A stretch of 64,000 bases of DNA from Piscicola geometra (taxonomy: Eukaryota; Annelida; Clitellata; Hirudinida; Piscicolidae). The stretch covers positions 3,383,239 through 3,447,238 of the forward strand of contig OX030962.1 in NCBI GenBank assembly GCA_943735955.1, in the 5' to 3' direction. The position numbers and the translations under genes are program-made. This document shows, in pieces, positions 38,501 through 49,180 of the stretch. Position 1 is the stretch's first letter, and each line of letters begins with the position of its first letter. The notes beneath the pieces are model-generated. The model did no database searches. It saw only the letters and a program-made list of their open reading frames with translations, and was not told where the DNA came from.

Positions 38501-39244
38501 ATGGCAAGCGCTGCAGTATCTGTGAAAGCACCGCCATTTATTTAAAAAAAACCTGCCACGTGGTTTGTGATACTCGAAGCCCAATTCAACATAGCGGGTA
38601 TCTCGACTTCTACTACAAAATTCTACCACGCATTGGCAAACTTGCCAATTGAGACGGTGACCAACCTGGACGAGAAAGTACTCCATGCTGGCGACTATGA
38701 CATGCTGAAGGACGCTGTCAAGAGTTTCCACGAGATGAGCAAAGGTGAACTATTCGAATCTTTTCTCCAGGAAACACCTCTCATCGGCAAACCATCCCAC
38801 TTCCTCCTCCAAATGACGAAAGTGGCAAAAAAGGTCGGTGTGGGAGAAGAATTGATCCGCCACCGGTTCCAACAAGCTCTCCCGCCCAGTCTCGCTCCCG
38901 TCATCGCATCACAAAAGGCATTGGGACTGGACGACCTCGGAAGACTCGCCGACGAACGACTGCCTCTACTAAAGAACCAGTCAACTTCTTTCATCAGCGA
39001 ATCAAATTTAAACAATCGAGCGTCAACAAAAAGAAGGGAAGCAACAACAACAAAAACATTAACTCCATATGCTGAAAACCAGCGGCCCAAGGTTTGCAGA
39101 AACCATATATTCTATGGCATTAAAGCGCGCACGTGTCGCCATTGGTGTCAATGGCCAGACAAATCTGGTTGTAAAACACTCCAGTCGCGTGATTCAACCC
39201 CAGTGAGGTCGCGAAACAATTCAGAGCAGTCTTTAAACAACTAG
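38501..39244 (+). pseudogene. Gag of the Gypsy element
   Basis: Starts at the ATG of MASAAVSVKAPPF. A stop follows at about 38543 and the frame then runs open to 39244. The capsid-like region includes TKFYHALANLP, and LGLDDLGRLADERL before the nucleocapsid. The zinc finger is C-x2-H-x9-C-x3-C (starting CRNHIFYGIKARTC, about 39094-39147), the CHCC arrangement specific to CsRn1-like elements. Pol lies in another frame. Confidence 0.8.
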
Positions 39245-42200
39245 GCGCGCCAGCATCTGCGGCATCTGGTAGCGCTCCTCAATTGTTGGCCGCTTTCAGG
39301 GTTGCAAAATTTTCTTTAGATTTTTTAATTGATACAGGTTCATCAATATCTATAATCCCATTGACAATTTCAAAATCACTTTCATGTTTATTATCACCAT
39401 CTTATATTCATTTAAAAGATGCTGATGGTCGTTCTATAGCAGTACATGGACAAACTCATTTAAAAATAAATAATAAATCATTACGCAGATCATTTGTTTG
39501 GGTATTTGTCGTGGCTGACGTTTCAAAGCCAATTATTGGTGTTGATTTTTTATCGAAATTTTACATTAACATAAACTGTTTTGAACGTACAATTGTCGAC
39601 AACAACACAGGTTTTAAAGCGCCATGTACTTCGAAACTTGTACCAAATTACACTGCATGTAGCGTTAAGCTCCCAGAAAACTTACCGGATTTCATTTCCC
39701 TGTTATTTGAAAGATACCCTAAAGTTTTTATGCCTCAACAAATAGACTATTCTATTTCTGATGATCCAGTTCCTACACAGCATACCATTGATACAGGTGC
39801 TGCACGCCCTGTTTTTGCACGCGCGCGTCAGCTCCCCCCAAATAAGTTTGATATTTCGAAGAAAGAATTTGATTTTATGTTAGCAGCCGGTATTGTGCGC
39901 CCTTCTAAAAGCGATTGGGCATCTCCTCTACATTTAGTTTTGAAGAAAGATGGCCAGTCGTGGCAACCTTGCGGTAATTTCCGCCAGTTGAACGTCATCA
40001 CCAAAAAGGATCGCTACCCATTGCCGCACATTAACTTTTGTATTGGTCGTTTTTATGGCAAAAACATCTACAGCAAGCTTGATGTTGTGAAAGCGTATTT
40101 CCACATACCCATGGCCCCTGAAGATGCTAAGAAAACCGTAATCATTACACCATTTGGTTTATTCGAATTCACGCGTATGCCATTCGGGCTTTGCAATGCA
40201 CCGCAAACTTTCCAGCGTTTCATGGATTCTATCTTTGGCGATTTGCCATATGTTTTTGTGTACATTGACGATATTCTAATAGCTTCTACGAATTTAGATT
40301 AGCATAAAATGCATTTGGAAACTGTAATGAATCGTTTGTGTGAGAACAAACTGCATGTAGCCTTAGAAAAGTTCGTTTTTGCTGTATCTAAGGTCGATTT
40401 TCTTGGGTATTCTATTAGCCCCGAAGGTATTGTGCCCCTAGCAAATAACATGGAATCAATTAATAATTACCAATTGCCAATCGATTATGCTGCCTTGCGC
40501 CGTTTCCTAGGTATGATTGGGTTCTATCGGCGTTTCATACCTTCGTTTGCTGACAAAGCCGAACCACTCTACCAACTACTCACCAAGTGCAATGGTAAAA
40601 ATGTAAAGTTATCATGGACGGACGATGATTGCAGAACGTTCGAAAAATTAAAAGAAAATCCCAGTCAAGCGGTCCATCTGCACTTCACTGATCCGAAATC
40701 AGACACATTCCATTTAGTCACTGATGCGTCAAATTATGCCGTTGGAGCAGCCTTGCACCAGTCTGTTGGAAACGAGCTTCGACCAGTGGCATTTTTCTCT
40801 AAACGTCTCTCTACACCTCAACGTTCCTACTCTGCATTTGACCGCGAACTTTTAGCCGTCTATCTTGCAGTAGTCCACTTCAAGCCAGTTATTGAGGTTC
40901 CTACTGTTAACTTTTTCACAGATCACAAACCTCTACAGCCAAACTCCACCGAAGTCTGATCGCCAGCAACGCTATCTGAACTTTATTTCGGAATACGTCT
41001 GCTCATTTGAGTACATACGTGGTTCCGAAAATATCGTGGCAGATGCGCTTTCTCGTGCTGAGACAGAAGAAACTACATGCTCACTAGAAATGATGCTTCC
41101 AGCTTTGTCTACGCTCAGTTTTGCACAGAAGGATGACGCAGAGATTGAAAAATACAAAGAAAGATTGAAGTCTTTTCCTATCGAAGACAAGAAATTATTG
41201 TGGTGTGATACCACTCTTCCATATCCTCGACCCTTTGTGCCTCTGAAGCATCGTATGGCAATTTTCAAACAGTTGCACAATTTTTCGCATCCTGGTGTGA
41301 CAGGCACTACACAACTAGTGACTGAACGATACTTTTGGCCCGACATGTGAAGAAGCATCAAAGAGTGGGTTCGAGAGTGTATCAACTGCCAACAATCGAA
41401 AGCCTTCAAGCACAACAAAACTAAAGTCCAGCATATGCAGTTTCCAGCTTCCAACAGGTTCCAAACAATTCACATAGATATTGTTGGTCCTCTGAAGCCT
41501 TCAAAAGACACCCTTGCACCTTACCTCTCGGAGAAGCGATATCTAATCACTATGATCGACCGAGCAACGCGATGGTTTGAGGTAGTACCAGCTTCAAATA
41601 TCACAGCTGAATCTATTGCTGATGTCTTTTTGACCGCGTGGGTTTCTCGTTTTGGCGTGCCGCTCCATCTTGTAACGGACCGGGGACGCCAATTTGAGTC
41701 AGAACTCATGAGTCATCTCTCCTCATTGATCGGTTTTCATCGTTTACGAACAACAGCTTATCACCCTCAATCAAACGGTATGATCGAACGATTTCATCGC
41801 ACACTAAAGAATGCTCTAAAGACTCGACAAGATGATTGGCTGATCGCATTGCCCTCTGTTTTACTAGCACTTCGTTGTTTGCCAAATGAACATGGTATTT
41901 GTCCTTTTACAGCTGTCACTGGCGCCTCGCCTCTTATGCCTCACACATTTTTTACTCCTTCCACAGCGCGCTATGCATTGAGATGCCTGAGTTGGTTTTA
42001 AGGTTATCTAAGTGTATGTCGGACATTGATTTTTCTTCATTATCTAAAGGGCTTCATCATACACCTGATCGTTTATTACATGGTATTATTTTAAATAAGG
42101 GCGATTTTGTGTTTGTTCGAATTGACCGTGTGCGTCGCCCACTCGAATCGCCTTATCAAGGTCCTTATGAGGTTATAGATTTTAATGACAAAATTGTAAA

Positions 42201-42390
42201 AATTAAGATGTCCAATGACGAAGTTGCTACAGTAACGCGTGATCGTATTAAATTGGCTCACATTAAGAAATATACAGTTCGTCCTAAGCCATTAACAAAT
42301 TTTAATATTATTACGCAGCCAAGCGATGCATATTGTAAGCACCCACAGTCGAATAAAACAATACAGCGTCGAGTTAGATGTGCAGAATAA
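39245..42390 (+). pseudogene. Pol of the Gypsy element: protease, RT, RNase H, integrase
   Basis: Protease active site FLIDTGSSIS (39328-39357). RT has the FVYIDDILIAS catalytic box (about 40254-40286). RNase H shows VTDASNYAVGAAL, DRELLAVYLAV and FTDHKPL. Integrase has an H-H-C-C zinc domain (HNFSHPG to CINCQQSK) and a D-D-E core: HIDIVGP, LVTDRGRQF, and HPQSNGMIERFHRTLK. The C-terminal segment (frame 1, from about 41970) carries the GDFVFVRIDRVRRP SH3-like fold and the final basic tail. Broken by stops at 40300 and 41348 and by frameshifts in RNase H (about 40940) and after integrase (about 41960). Confidence 0.9.
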
Positions 42391-42464
42391 AATATTATTA
42401 CTGTAGGACTTATTTTCATTCTCAGTCATTTTCGTTTATAATTTAATAATAATTTTTTACTACT

Positions 42465-43331
42465 TATTGGCTCCGCCATCTCTTCCATATTCCAAAACGA
42501 TACGCTACAGAAGCAATGAAGTTGCTTGATTTGCTGCTGATTAGTAAAACCAGACCAAGAAGGAGCTGCATATTTGAAAGAAGAAATGATGAGGGACTCA
42601 GTGATGTCAAAGAGTTAGGCACCAAAAAGTCCATGGGAACGAGCATTTTAATGGCATGAAAAGTTTGAAATCAATATTTTATATGATCTATATATGGTGA
42701 AATTTTGAGAGTGTCGGTGAATGTGATACCTAAGATAGTAAGTTTGTTAGTGCAATGAATGGATAGATGTATAACTGATGGTGTGATGTGTTTGTGACTA
42801 TTGTGGACTACGAGTTCAAATAATTTTTGAGATTAAGTGAAAGATTACTGAGCTTGGCCCACTTAGAAAGGGAGTCTACCTCTAATTGGATGGTATGAGT
42901 GTTATAAATAATAATAAATAAAAAAATAATGCGAATCTATAATGCGCCAAGGCACGCAACTGAGGCGCTGCTTACACGACATAAGTCGTGAAAAACCGCA
43001 TCATATACACTAGGTATATGATAGCTCACGGTTGGCTGAACAGGGATTCGAGCTGGTGACCTTTAAGTTGCAGGTCCAACGACTTTACCCTCTAAGCCAA
43101 CCTGCTCGCCATGATGATGGAATAATGAGATAAGTGTCATCTGCAAATTTTAATATTTTATTAGATAGGTGATATGGTTGAATGAAAAAAGCTTTAATAA
43201 CAAAAGTATATGTACTAAGACCTGAATCTTGGGCCATACTAGAGTTGATGGGAAGGATACAGGATAGGTTGGAGGCCAGTATTTTTTGGTGTGAAAGTTG
43301 GTTGAAGTCACCACCTATGATAAGCCTAAAA
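42465..43331 (-). mobile_element. LINE fragment: end of endonuclease joined to RT C-terminal half
   Basis: Minus strand, from high to low coordinates: FRLIIGGDFNQL (endonuclease core Asp-Phe-Asn), then after an internal loss KFADDTYLIIPSS (RT catalytic box), then a SINE insertion (42904-43110), then HTIQLEVDSLSKWAKLSNLS, LGITFTDTLKISPYIDHI and VAYRFGIWKRW. These are successive ORF2 blocks. The copy ends abruptly at about 42465 next to the Gypsy 3' end. Upstream endonuclease blocks are in the 44750-45410 segment. Confidence 0.8.
42904..43110 (-). mobile_element. tRNA-derived SINE, family A (copy 2), inserted in the LINE
   Basis: Read on the minus strand: head GGCGAGCAGGTTGGCTTAGA, a good B box (AGCTCGAATCCCTG), body and tail as in copy 1, then an A/T-rich (TTATTATTATTTA) tail. 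It splits the LINE reading frame between the PSS of ADDTYLIIPSS and the following NTHTIQLE. Confidence 0.85.
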
Positions 43332-43736
43332 GGTTCCATGACAACCCACCCGAGAATTTAAGACAACCGACCCAAAAAATTGGTCAACCAACCCGATAAC
43401 TTTGGATAACCCACCCGACTGTTTAGACAACCCACCTGACAATTTTGGACACCCCACTCGAAAATTGTGAACAACCCACCCGATCAAAGATGACTTATAA
43501 ATAAATATAAGTTATAATTATATTAAAATAAACCAACAAATTTAATGAAAAAAATTATTTAAAAAAATGTATTTATAATTTATTTTGGTGTTATTCATGT
43601 GTTTTTTGTTGATAATTTTAACTTAAATTTTTCGGGTGGGTTGTCTAAAATTCTTGGATGGGTTGTCTAAAATTCTCGGGTGGGTTGATCAAAATTTTTC
43701 GGGTGGGTTGGTTTTCGGGTGGGTTGTTTGGTTACC
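43332..43736. mobile_element. 405-bp foldback element with internally repeated inverted ends
   Basis: Ends GGTTCCATGACAACCCACCC (left) and, on the other strand, GGTAACCAAACAACCCACCC (right). Each arm carries several diverged copies of a 25-30 bp module ACAACCCACCCGA plus AATTTT-like spacer, in opposite orientation in the two arms, around an AT-rich centre with AAATAAATATAAGTTATAAT. The flanks GCCTAAAA (43324-43331) and GCCTAGAA (43737-43744) look like an 8-bp target-site duplication with one change. Inserted in the minus-strand LINE. Confidence 0.8.
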
Positions 43737-43770
43737 GCCTAGAATTATTGTCCAACATGGTGTTCAATTA

Positions 43771-43835
43771 ATCAATCAATCACAACTATTTCTATAGCGC
43801 TATTCAACTTATTCAAAATCGCTTTCAAATAAATT
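43771..43835 (-). mobile_element. 3' tail of a (TGAT)n-ended retroposon (copy 2)
   Basis: On the minus strand AAAGCGATTTTGAATAAG, then AATAGCGCTATAGAAATAG, then TGTGATTGATTGATTAATTG. Same tail type as at 29888 and 62727. It directly abuts LINE endonuclease sequence. Confidence 0.55.
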
Positions 43836-43902
43836 TGTTAAATAAAACTGATCTTTATACCCTTTTCAATATATGTATATATAAAAAATATCAAACTTAA
43901 AG

Positions 43903-44326
43903 AACAATTCTTAAAAATTAGAATGTTCTGTTGATTGAACGATGGTGGATAATTTGTTATAAAAGAATTCCACACAAAAGGGGGGAAGGGGGGCTCAGTA
44001 AAAAGTGGACTAAAGTGGACGAGGAGGGAGGGGGTTCAGGACAAAGTGGATATCCACTTCGTAGTGTATTTTGAGTGTATTAGATTGCATAAATTTACTG
44101 CAAAATACTTCTAGTTTAATGAAAAAAGAATTGGAATGCAAACCCAAACAATCCTTCACAAACAGGTTATATTTAGAAACGATAGGTTCAATAATAATTA
44201 ATACGCTTGAGTATTATTTTTTTAATATGTTGGTAAAGTTTGATTTGACAAATAAAATAAAATCTCAAATAACAATTCTTAAAAATTAGAATGTTCTGTT
44301 GACTGAACGATGGTGGAGAATTTGTT
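43903..44326 (+). repeat. Pair of 56-bp direct repeats, 368 bp apart
   Basis: 43903-43958 and 44271-44326 share AACAATTCTTAAAAATTAGA and then ATGTTCTGTTGA(T/C)TGAACG, with two or three differences. Each is followed downstream by a G-rich GTGGAC-containing segment (43979-44060; 44519-44600), so a larger segment was probably duplicated. Confidence 0.75.
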
Positions 44327-44499
44327 TATTACATTTTTATTACACTGATTTACTAAAATGATTTTGAACAGTTATTATTTCACTGAGAATTGTTCCAAAA
44401 ATAATTGGAATTTCTATATAAATGTTTGTAAACACAAACTCCTTATATTTTTGTAAATTTCCCCAAAATATTCATTGATTTTAGTTGGGTAAATTATGT

Positions 44500-44620
44500 T
44501 TTGGACGTCCACAAATAGGTGGGGGGGAGGGGTTTAGTCAAAAGGGAACAAAAGTGGACAAGGGGGAAGGGGGTAAAAAAAAGCAAAAAATTTGTGGACG
44601 TCTTTTATGGATGGCCCCTA
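44500..44620. mobile_element. G-rich inverted-repeat element (MITE-like)
   Basis: Arms GGACGTCCACAAAT (about 44501-44514) and ATTTGTGGACGTC (about 44589-44601) are inverse copies, around a poly-G/GTGGACAAGGGGGAAG interior; ATGGATGGCCCC follows. A sister segment with GTGGACGAGGAGGGAGG lies at 43979-44060. The outer ATGGATGGCCC resembles a terminal motif of widespread invertebrate MITEs. Confidence 0.55.
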
Positions 44621-44739
44621 ATCCAACCTCACCCACATCACCATGATTATCATTGCCACAAAATCATTGTGTTTACCAATACAAAATTTAATCATCACCA
44701 CAGTACCAACATTCCTACTACAGCATAATTATCACCACA

Positions 44740-45410
44740 TCATCTTCATAACCAATAAACATAATCATCATTTTTCTTAATCTTTTTGCCACTGGTGTTG
44801 AGGCTGTGACAGGAGGTGAAGAAGAAGTCCTTGCCAACACTGGAACTGTTGTTGTGAAAGGCTTTCTCCTATTTTTAGTGTTGAACAACTCATCTATGTA
44901 GTCCATCAAGGTGGTTTCAAGGTAAGTATGTTTGGGTGGGTGGTAGGTGCCGCATATGAGGTGGAGAATGTTGTTGAATATGCACCGGAGGCATAGTACT
45001 TCAAGTGCATGATGATGGGGTTATAATATGAGTGGGGATGTCTTTTTTGATGTAGATCTTGACCCTTCCACCACGCCTGGCGATGCGGTCGAGTCTGAAG
45101 CACACGTAGCCCTTGATTGCCACAAGTGCATCGCTGTAGTGGGGCTTGAGCCATGTCACGGTGATGATGATGATGTCTGGATGAAGATGAAAAATATCAC
45201 AGCGAAGATGTTCAATGGCATGAGGTTTGACGATGCTGGTGATGTTGAGGATGTAGATGGAAGGAGGTTGATACACATTTTTGGTCCATGGTGTGTTATT
45301 AATTGCAGTAAATGGAATGTTGATAAGGTTGCTGGAATTAGACGATCTATTATGGTGTTAGCTGAGAGGTTTGGCTTGTTGACGACTAGAGATTATTGTT
45401 AAAATAGGTC
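44740..45410 (-). mobile_element. LINE fragment: N-terminal endonuclease (APE-like)
   Basis: Minus strand: YILNITSIVKPHAIEHLRC, PDIIIITVTWLKPH, GYVCFRLDRIARRGGRV and IYIKKDIP, followed in another frame by CGTYHPPKHTYLETT-like and MDYIDELF. These are the ordered blocks of an APE-type LINE endonuclease. The catalytic Glu of the E-T-W motif is Val here (TVTW). The expected next block, GGDFNQL, is found at 43320, beyond about 1 kb of inserted repeats. Confidence 0.75.
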
Positions 45411-45931
45411 GTGGATGATCAGGATTCAAAAAGGGGTTATTAAAGAGAATTTTTCTAGTAGATTTAACAATGTGAGTTGATGAGGGAGAATATTGAAAAT
45501 TGTGGAGCTGATTAAGGAAATATTTGAGTATAAAGTAAACTTAGGTAAAAATTATAGATCTTTAGACGTTGTAAAAGCAGAAACTGTTATTTGATTAACT
45601 TTTATTTTATTAATTTAGGTCGAAACGATGTGCTAATCACGATTGATATGATTATTAGAATATAAAACGGAGAGAATTGATAAATATGAAAATATGCGTA
45701 AACTTAAATTAAAAAACTTTATATTGAAATAAAATTGATAAAGAACACGTATATACGCTAAAATTGAGAAAATTAACATACATTCCAAATGGCGTACACG
45801 CTATAAACGCAAACCAAAAAAAGTATAATTCTAATTTAATATAATAATAGTAAATTATGAGAATTTTGACCCATCTTTTTTTTCTAGCTTTTTATAACGA
45901 ATCTTGAAACAAACCCTGGTATTTTTGAAAT
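45411..45931. other. Spacer
   Basis: AT-rich, nothing recognised. Confidence 0.35.
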
Positions 45932-46330
45932 TTATTGTATTGTATTGTATTGTATTGTACTGTACTGTACTGTACTGTACTGTATTGTATTGTATTGTGT
46001 TGTATTGTATTGTATTGTAATGTATTGTAATGTATTGTATTGTATTGTATTTTACTGTAGTGTAGTGTATTGTATTGTATTGTATTGTATTGTATTGTAT
46101 TGTATTGCATTGTATTGTATTGTATTTATTGTATTGTATTGTATTGTATTGTATTGTATTGTATTGTATTGTATTGTATTGTATTGTATTGTATTGTATT
46201 GTATTGTATTGTATTGTATTGTATTGTATTGTATTGTATTGTATTGTATTGTATTGTATTGTATTGTATTGTGTTTTATTTTATTGTATTGTATTGTATT
46301 ATATTTTATTGTATTTTATTTTATTGTATT
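45932..46330. repeat. (TATTG)n pentanucleotide array, left block
   Basis: About 400 bases of GTATT units with TACTG variants at the left and TTTTA variants at the right. Open frames through it are artefacts. Confidence 0.97.
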
Positions 46331-47272
46331 CAAACCTGGGAGTCGAATTATTTTTTAAAATGATTTGACTTGGGGTAGAAATTACTCAAAAATCGACTTG
46401 AAACTGACTTCTGGAAACAAAAACGACTTGACTTGACTTGACAATAAATCAACCAACTTGATGAGACATAAATAATTTTAACAAGCTGTTTTAGCTTGGG
46501 TTGTAACTATATATCTGTCTATTTAATGGATTTTACGAATGTTTTTTTAATGAAAAGCATAATAATTTCAAAATTTATTACAAATAAAAAAGTTTAACAA
46601 AGTAAATAATTTATTCAGTTATATTGACAGTTAATTGTTTTAAATAGCATTATTAATAATGGTCGAATCAATTGTCGATGTTTGGTTTTGGAGGGCTCCG
46701 AAATTTTGCCAAACAAACGAATGATTTATTCGATTTTCCAGTTTTCTCATCGAAGCTTCGGAACTTACTATCAACAATTCATCTAGATTTATTTTATCAA
46801 TTATTAAAACACTTTTATTCATATTATTCAATTTTTTGTCAATTCTTATCGAGATTGTTAATGAAATAGTTCAATATAACTTAAAACAAACAAATAATTA
46901 AAATAATTTAACACGAACACCTAACTTTCAACACAGTTATAAAACGTTAATCTGTAATTAATTATTATTATTATTAATTAATCAACGATTTAACGTGTAA
47001 AATTAGCGCGCTTATTTTGAGCTTTGTTTTTACTTTGTTTTACGATGCATAGACGTTTTATAACTCAAACATTAATTATTTACGACCTTAAAAAAATAAA
47101 TTATTTATAAAAGATTGTTAACTGTATAAGACTTTTTTTTTACATATTTGAATTCACATAAGTTTGACATTTTAAAGTCGACTTGATTTTAAAGTGACTT
47201 CGCAAATAAAAGTCGACGATAACGATAGGTCAAGTCGATTCGGGGTCGAATTATTCAAGTGGAATCATAGGT
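46331..47272. mobile_element. Probable insertion separating the two pentanucleotide arrays
   Basis: Unique sequence bounded by CAAACCTGGGAGTCGAATTA (left) and a right end whose reverse strand is CAAGTAGACC then TTCGACCCCGAATCGACTTG. Both ends are rich in GTCGA/GACTTG words in opposite orientation (TCGACTTGAAACTGACTTC at the left; AAGTCGACTTGATTTTAAAG at the right). Suggests a decayed hAT-like element; no transposase was recognised. Confidence 0.45.
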
Positions 47273-47935
47273 CTACTTGTATTGTATTATATTTGTATTG
47301 TATTTTATTGAATTGTATTGTATTGTATTGTATTGTATTGTATTGTATTGTATTGTATTTTATTGTATTGTATTGTATTGTATTGTATTGTATTGTATTG
47401 TATTGTATTGTATTGTATTGTATTGTATTGTATTGTATTGTATTGTATTGTATTGTATTGTATTGTATTGTATTGTATTGTATTGTATTGTATTGTATTG
47501 TATTGTATTGTATTGTATTGTATTGTATTGTATTGTATTGTATTGCATTGTATTGTATTGTATTGTATTGTATTGTTTTTTATTTTATTTTTTTGTATTT
47601 TATTGTTTGTATTGTATTAAATTGTATTTTATTGTTTGTATTGTATTAAATTGTATTTTATTGTTTGTATTGTATTAAATTGTATTTTATTGTTTGTATT
47701 GTATTAAATTGTATTTTATTGTTTGTATTGTATTAAATTGTATTTTATTGTTTGTATTGTATTAAATTGTATTTTATTGTTTGTATTGTATTAAATTGTA
47801 TTTTATTGTTTGTATTGTATTAAATTGTATTTTATTGTTTGTATTGTATTAAATTGTATTTTATTGTTTGTATTGTATTAAATTGTATTTTATTGTTTGT
47901 ATTGTATTAAATTGTATTGTATTGTTCTTAATGGA
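47273..47935. repeat. (TATTG)n array, right block, with a 29-bp higher-order repeat
   Basis: 47275-47575 is near-pure TATTG. 47600-47920 is about eleven copies of a 29-base unit (TATTGTTTGTATTGTATT plus AAATTGTATTT), evolved from the pentamer. The unit period (29) is exact between neighbouring AAA blocks. Confidence 0.95.
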
Positions 47936-49180
47936 AAATTTCGTTATTGACGGCATAGTGTTTGATGGCGAATAGAAGCATGGACCTCTTGAGTGTGCAG
48001 ACCTTGAGAAAGCATCACTCGGTCCTCATTCTCATGCCTGCATTTTGAAATGTCAATCAAATATTGTTTGTCTCAGAGAATACTGAAAGCAGATGTAAAG
48101 TTATTACCAGATAGTTTCGGAATTCGCAAAATGTCTACAGAGACAACATCTCACCAATACTTGAGAAGATGCATGCAGAGGCTCAAAAGAATCTGCAATA
48201 CGTAAATGTAAAAAACGCGGGATTGATGGATGCGGGAATTGCGAAAATGCTTCTGGTAAGACTCAAAAAGACTGTTGTGATTTTTTTGCGAGAAGATGGG
48301 TAAAAAGCTGGAACACTGTTGATTCGCTGGAATATGAAAATTTCAATGTACTATTTATTTCAGATATACTAAAAAGTGAACGATGTTAAATTACATATAT
48401 AATATTTATCAATTTCCATTTTTAAATGTATAATTAATGATTACCGTAAAATACCAGATATTTTTTACACCCTTAATGTTCGCACATTAATATTTTTCGA
48501 ATATATAATTGTTTTTTTGACCTTTAGTTCGTACATAAATTAAAAAAAGTAGAATGTCTATGGTGGTAATTATGGCGAAAAATAACAATTCTCGTAACTG
48601 AATTTCAATACTATTGTCATATTATTTTTGAATTTTAAAAATGACAAAAATAATCATGAAAAAGTAAAAAAAATATATTATTTAAATCAAAATAGCGATA
48701 ACTTTATCGATTTAGAGTATTTGGTAATTAGTTGAAAAAATACCTCTAACTTCGTACGTTTGAAAAAACAATGATTTAAAAGTGTATGAATACATTGGTA
48801 TTTTAAGGTTTACGCGTTGGTAAAACGCGAGTATTTCCACAGTAATTTTCCACGTTTTTCCTTGTTGCATTCCAGAAGTTCCCGCATCCTGCAATACCGC
48901 GTTTTAGCTACAACTTCAAAACGCTGCATCAATATACACAACTTCGAATAGGTTGCGTTAAATAAAATTAATAAATTATCAATAAATATAATCGAAAGCT
49001 ATTTCTAATAAATATTAATAATTGAACTGCCCATTTAAATATTGAACAATCTCTAATGTCTAAAGTGTACTCAATGAAGATTATGAAACATGATGACTAT
49101 TTTTCAACTATTTAGTTCAATTTTAATTATATAAAAACTTGAATACGTGGGAAAGAATAATCAATGAGTTATTGCTGTTC
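47936..49180. other. Spacer with no recognised gene
   Basis: A Cys-containing frame around 48190-48290 (CKKRGIDGCGNCENAS) is interrupted and was not assigned. Otherwise AT-rich. Confidence 0.35.

Larger units (their letters stand above)
38398..42390 (+). mobile_element. Inactive Ty3/Gypsy retrotransposon, CsRn1-like
   Basis: Internal region of an LTR retrotransposon: primer-binding site, gag, protease, RT, RNase H, integrase in Ty3/Gypsy order. The gag zinc motif is of the CHCC type rather than CCHC and the primer site matches tRNA-Trp, both hallmarks of the CsRn1/Kabuki branch. Stops at about 38543, 40300-40302 and 41348-41350, and frameshifts near 40940 and 41960, make it non-functional. 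Paired LTRs were not detected. It lies between two inverted SINE-A copies and abuts a LINE on the other strand. Confidence 0.9.

Noticed and set aside
45892..47678. Several 60-150 residue frames of CIVLY type on both strands
   Set aside because: Same pentanucleotide artefact as above.
48190..48300. Cys-rich CKKRGIDGCGNCENAS frame
   Set aside because: Interrupted by stops on both sides and no zinc-finger spacing that I recognise.
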